23,761 nt of DNA from Chloroflexota bacterium (GTDB lineage: Bacteria > Chloroflexota > Anaerolineae > UBA1429), in the NCBI GenBank assembly GCA_012513595.1, contig JAAZBY010000033.1, positions 1 through 23,761 on the forward strand. The letters run 5' to 3'. Below are positions 21,749-23,761 of the stretch, in pieces. Position numbers and translations under genes: made by a program. The notes beneath the pieces were generated by a model, which had not been told where the DNA came from, did no database searches, and saw only the letters and a list, made by a program, of their open reading frames with translations. The number at the start of each line of letters is the position of its first letter. Positions within the stretch are counted from its first letter, which is position 1.

Positions 21749-22516
21749 ATGAACATCATCGATATGTTTCGGCTGGATGGCAAGGTCGCCCTTGTGACCG
21801 GCGCCGGGCGCGGCCTGGGCCAGGGCATGGCCCTCGGCCTCGCCGAGGCCGGGGCAGACATCGCCGGCCTGTACAGCGGCACCTGCGACGAGACCAAGGC
21901 TGCCGTCGAGGCCCTGGGGCGCCGCTTTCTGCCGATCCGCTGTGACCTGCTCCAGGCTGACGTGCCCGCCCTGCAGGCTGTAGTCGCCCAGGTCGTCAGA
22001 GAGCTTGGCAGCCTGGACATCCTGGTGAACAACGCCGGCATCATCCGCCGCGCGGCAGCCCTCGACTTTTCCGTTGAGGACTGGGACGACGTCAACCAGG
22101 TGAACCTCCGCGCGCTGTTCTTCCTGAGCCAGGCGGCCGCTCGCCACATGGCCCAGAAGGGCGGTGGCAAGATAATCCACGTCGCCTCGATGCTTTCCTT
22201 CCAGGGAGGCATCCGCGTGCCGGCTTACACGGCCGCCAAGAGCGGCGTCGCCGGGTTGACCCGTGCCATGGCCAATGAATGGGCGCCGCTGAAGATCAAC
22301 GTGAACGCGATCGCCCCGGGCTACATGGCCACCGACAACACCGCCGCCCTGCGCGCCGACGCGCAGCGGAACGCTGCCATCCTGGAGCGCATCCCGGCGG
22401 GTGACTGGGGAACGCCGGCGGACCTCAAGGGGACGGTCGTGTTCCTGGCCTCCGAGGCGTCGCGGTATATGCACGGGGCCATCGTGCCCGTTGACGGCGG
22501 GTGGCTCGCGCGATAG
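21749..22516 (+). CDS. kduD: 2-dehydro-3-deoxy-D-gluconate 5-dehydrogenase (KduD), short-chain dehydrogenase
   Basis: 255 residues from the ATG at 21749, GAAGGAG 5 bases before it; close to the 253 residues of E. coli KduD. The nucleotide site is TGAGRGLGQG, followed by NNAGIIRR. The catalytic set is S147 (in VASMLSFQGGIRVP), Y160 and K164. Beyond general SDR motifs it carries KduD-type segments: ASMLSFQGGIRVPAYTAAKS, MANEWAPLKINVNAIAPGYM, RIPAGDWGTPADLKG and the C-terminal VDGGWLAR, which I recall as nearly the same in E. coli KduD. It reduces 3-deoxy-D-glycero-2,5-hexodiulosonate (DKII) to 2-keto-3-deoxygluconate with NAD(P)H in the cytoplasm. It lies after the isomerase gene and before a PL22 lyase gene, which is the order of steps for unsaturated uronates from pectin-type polymers. 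A strong terminator follows. Confidence 0.92.
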   Translation: MNIIDMFRLDGKVALVTGAGRGLGQGMALGLAEAGADIAGLYSGTCDETKAAVEALGRRFLPIRCDLLQADVPALQAVVAQVVRELGSLDILVNNAGIIRRAAALDFSVEDWDDVNQVNLRALFFLSQAAARHMAQKGGGKIIHVASMLSFQGGIRVPAYTAAKSGVAGLTRAMANEWAPLKINVNAIAPGYMATDNTAALRADAQRNAAILERIPAGDWGTPADLKGTVVFLASEASRYMHGAIVPVDGGWLAR

Positions 22517-22523
22517 GCATTCC

Positions 22524-22562
22524 GACCTGACAGGTGCGGCCGCACCTGTCAGGTCTCTTCTT
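22524..22562 (+). terminator. Intrinsic terminator after kduD (32-base perfect palindrome)
   Basis: Bases 22524-22555 are a perfect palindrome with 16-base arms (5' arm GACCTGACAGGTGCGG), followed by TCTTCTT (22556-22562). As RNA this is a stem of about 14 bp with a U-rich tail, so it should end or reduce transcription before the lyase gene. In the following 70 bases no good promoter was found, only a 7-bp hairpin (22589-22595 with 22615-22621) just before the lyase ribosome site, so partial read-through is possible. Confidence 0.8.
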
Positions 22563-22632
22563 GTGGCTCTGTCGTATCTTTAGTGGGACCCGGCCGGTGG
22601 CCCTGCTCCGGTTGGGCCGGGAGAGGACGCTC

Positions 22633-23761
22633 GTGATCGGCAAGACCTGGCCTTCTGAAATCAAGCAGTCGGTGGATCCCAAGACCGGACGAAACGTCTG
22701 GCAGCTCACCTCCCAGTTCAACAACTACCACCTCTACTTTAGCGAGAACTCGTTCGACAGCGTCAAGAACGAGATCATCTTCCTGTCGGACCGCGCCTCT
22801 GGCGTCGACAAGGCCCCCCACGAGTGGCCAGAGTACCAGATCTTCCGCATGGACCTCGACACCGGGGTGATGACTCAGCTTACCGACGAGCCCGGCGGGA
22901 TCGGGTCGGCCACCAAGACGCCCGATTCCAGCCTGATCGTCTTCACCAGCGGGCGCGACGCCATCACCGGCAGCCGCATCCGCAAGCTGGAGACGGCCAC
23001 CGGTGAGGTCACCACGGTCTACGAGGAGACCGGTCCCTACTCGGTCGGCATGCCGTCCATCGCACCGAACAAGCGCTATATCGCCTTTGGCCGCAACGAA
23101 AAGGTTGATGTGGCGCGCGGCCCCAACTACACGGGCTTCAAGGAGAGCTTCTACCGGGTCAAGGACGGGCGCATCACCGTGGCCTACCTCGACGGTTCGG
23201 AGGCGTTCGACATCTTCAAGGACACTCACTGGGTAGGGCACTTTCAGTTCTGCCCCGACGACCCGACCATCGCCACGTATTGCCACGAGGGTCCCTGGAA
23301 CCTGGTCACCCAGCGCATCTGGATCCTCGACTTTGTGTCGCGCACAGCCAGGCCCTGTTTCCGCCAGGAAGAGTATGACTCGATCGGCCACGAGTTCTGG
23401 ACCCAGAACGGCCTGATCTTCTTTGACGATCGCGGCCCCGGCCACGACGGCACCATCACCTCCGACCGGACCCAGGCAGTGGCCACCGACATCGCCGTGA
23501 ACCAGAACGACATGGTCCCGTTCGTGGGTCTGGCCGACCGCAACGGCAAGATCCTGCGGCGGATCGAGATGCCCTACTACTGCAACCATTACCACTCCAA
23601 TCCTGAGAACACCATCCTGGTCGGCGACGATGTCGACGACCTGGTCCTGATCGACATCTCGGGCGAAAAGGCCACCCAGGAGACGCTCTGCTACCACGGC
23701 ACGTCGTGGCACATGCAGTCCAGCCACTGCCACCCGACCTGGTCGTGGGATGGCACGCGCA
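22633..23761 (+). CDS. Oligogalacturonate lyase-like protein (PL22), 3' end outside window
   Basis: 376 codons from a GTG start at 22633 (GTG-ATC-GGC), with GAGAGG about 6 bases before it; no in-frame ATG lies near. The frame is open to the window edge. It looks like a seven-bladed beta-propeller: KTWPSEIKQSVDPKTGRNVW, IIFLSDRASG, GHFQFCPDDPTIATYCHEGP then W, RIWILD, and HMQSSHCHP near the end. The Q-x-x-H-x-H arrangement there agrees with the Mn-binding Gln-His-His of PL22 enzymes, and CHEGPW holds the probable catalytic His. Such enzymes are cytoplasmic and split oligogalacturonates, giving 4-deoxy-5-keto-uronate; no signal peptide is visible here either. It supplies the substrate for the isomerase and KduD encoded just upstream. 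The substrate could be another oligouronide. Confidence 0.85.
   Translation, partial: MIGKTWPSEIKQSVDPKTGRNVWQLTSQFNNYHLYFSENSFDSVKNEIIFLSDRASGVDKAPHEWPEYQIFRMDLDTGVMTQLTDEPGGIGSATKTPDSSLIVFTSGRDAITGSRIRKLETATGEVTTVYEETGPYSVGMPSIAPNKRYIAFGRNEKVDVARGPNYTGFKESFYRVKDGRITVAYLDGSEAFDIFKDTHWVGHFQFCPDDPTIATYCHEGPWNLVTQRIWILDFVSRTARPCFRQEEYDSIGHEFWTQNGLIFFDDRGPGHDGTITSDRTQAVATDIAVNQNDMVPFVGLADRNGKILRRIEMPYYCNHYHSNPENTILVGDDVDDLVLIDISGEKATQETLCYHGTSWHMQSSHCHPTWSWDGTR

Noticed and set aside
1..23761. CRISPR arrays, insertion sequences, tRNA or rRNA genes
   Set aside because: No regularly spaced direct repeats, transposase-like protein, terminal inverted repeats or tRNA/rRNA-like sequence was noticed on reading; a dedicated scan was not possible.

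Overview
The window is GC-rich bacterial DNA, about 24 kb, with densely packed genes on both strands. No tRNA, rRNA, CRISPR array or transposase was seen. The gene types suggest a free-living, polysaccharide-handling bacterium: a multi-membrane O-antigen-ligase-like protein fused to TPRs, a membrane-anchored glycoside hydrolase, TIM-barrel sugar isomerases, and a LeuRS of a divergent type. A member of Chloroflexota (Anaerolineae-like) would fit, but this is an inference from protein style and was not tested by phylogeny.

Layout. (A) 1-6690, minus strand: a surface-polysaccharide operon read udk, glycosyltransferase, glycosyltransferase, Wzy/O-antigen-ligase-TPR, then the start of a WecA/TagO-like sugar-phosphate transferase cut by the window edge. 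Two junctions are ATGA stop/start overlaps. (B) 6691-6984: a divergent control region with two good sigma-70-type promoters back to back. (C) 6985-8615, plus: two tandem paralogous TIM-barrel sugar isomerase/epimerases. They converge, across a strong hairpin, on (D) 8721-10596, minus: a small protein of exact 27-residue repeats followed by a sulfatase-fold hydrolase with Thr at the nucleophile site. (E) 10597-13449, plus: a promoter and leader followed by leuS. The leader encodes a 31-residue peptide with two runs of three Leu codons, followed by a strong intrinsic terminator and a perfect 9-bp antiterminator pairing. (F) 13511-15259, minus: a membrane-tethered GH-A-type glycoside hydrolase. 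(G) 15452-23761, plus: a YcxB-like membrane protein, then a transglutaminase-like protein, a large protein resembling an (alpha/alpha)-toroid lyase, IolB/KduI-family isomerase, KduD, and a PL22-type oligogalacturonate lyase running off the window.

How the genes may work together. Cluster G looks like intracellular breakdown of uronate oligosaccharides. The PL22 enzyme (and possibly the toroid protein) would release 4,5-unsaturated uronates. A KduI/IolB-fold enzyme would isomerise the resulting 5-keto-4-deoxyuronate, and KduD would reduce it towards 2-keto-3-deoxygluconate. The isomerase resembles IolB more than KduI, and none of the cluster G enzymes has an evident signal peptide. No transporter or regulator is in view. 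Operon A would make and ligate or polymerise a surface glycan.

The strongest new observation is the leuS leader, which reads as a complete ribosome-mediated leucine attenuator. The transglutaminase/toroid pair and the 27-residue-repeat protein are the best candidates for undescribed protein function.
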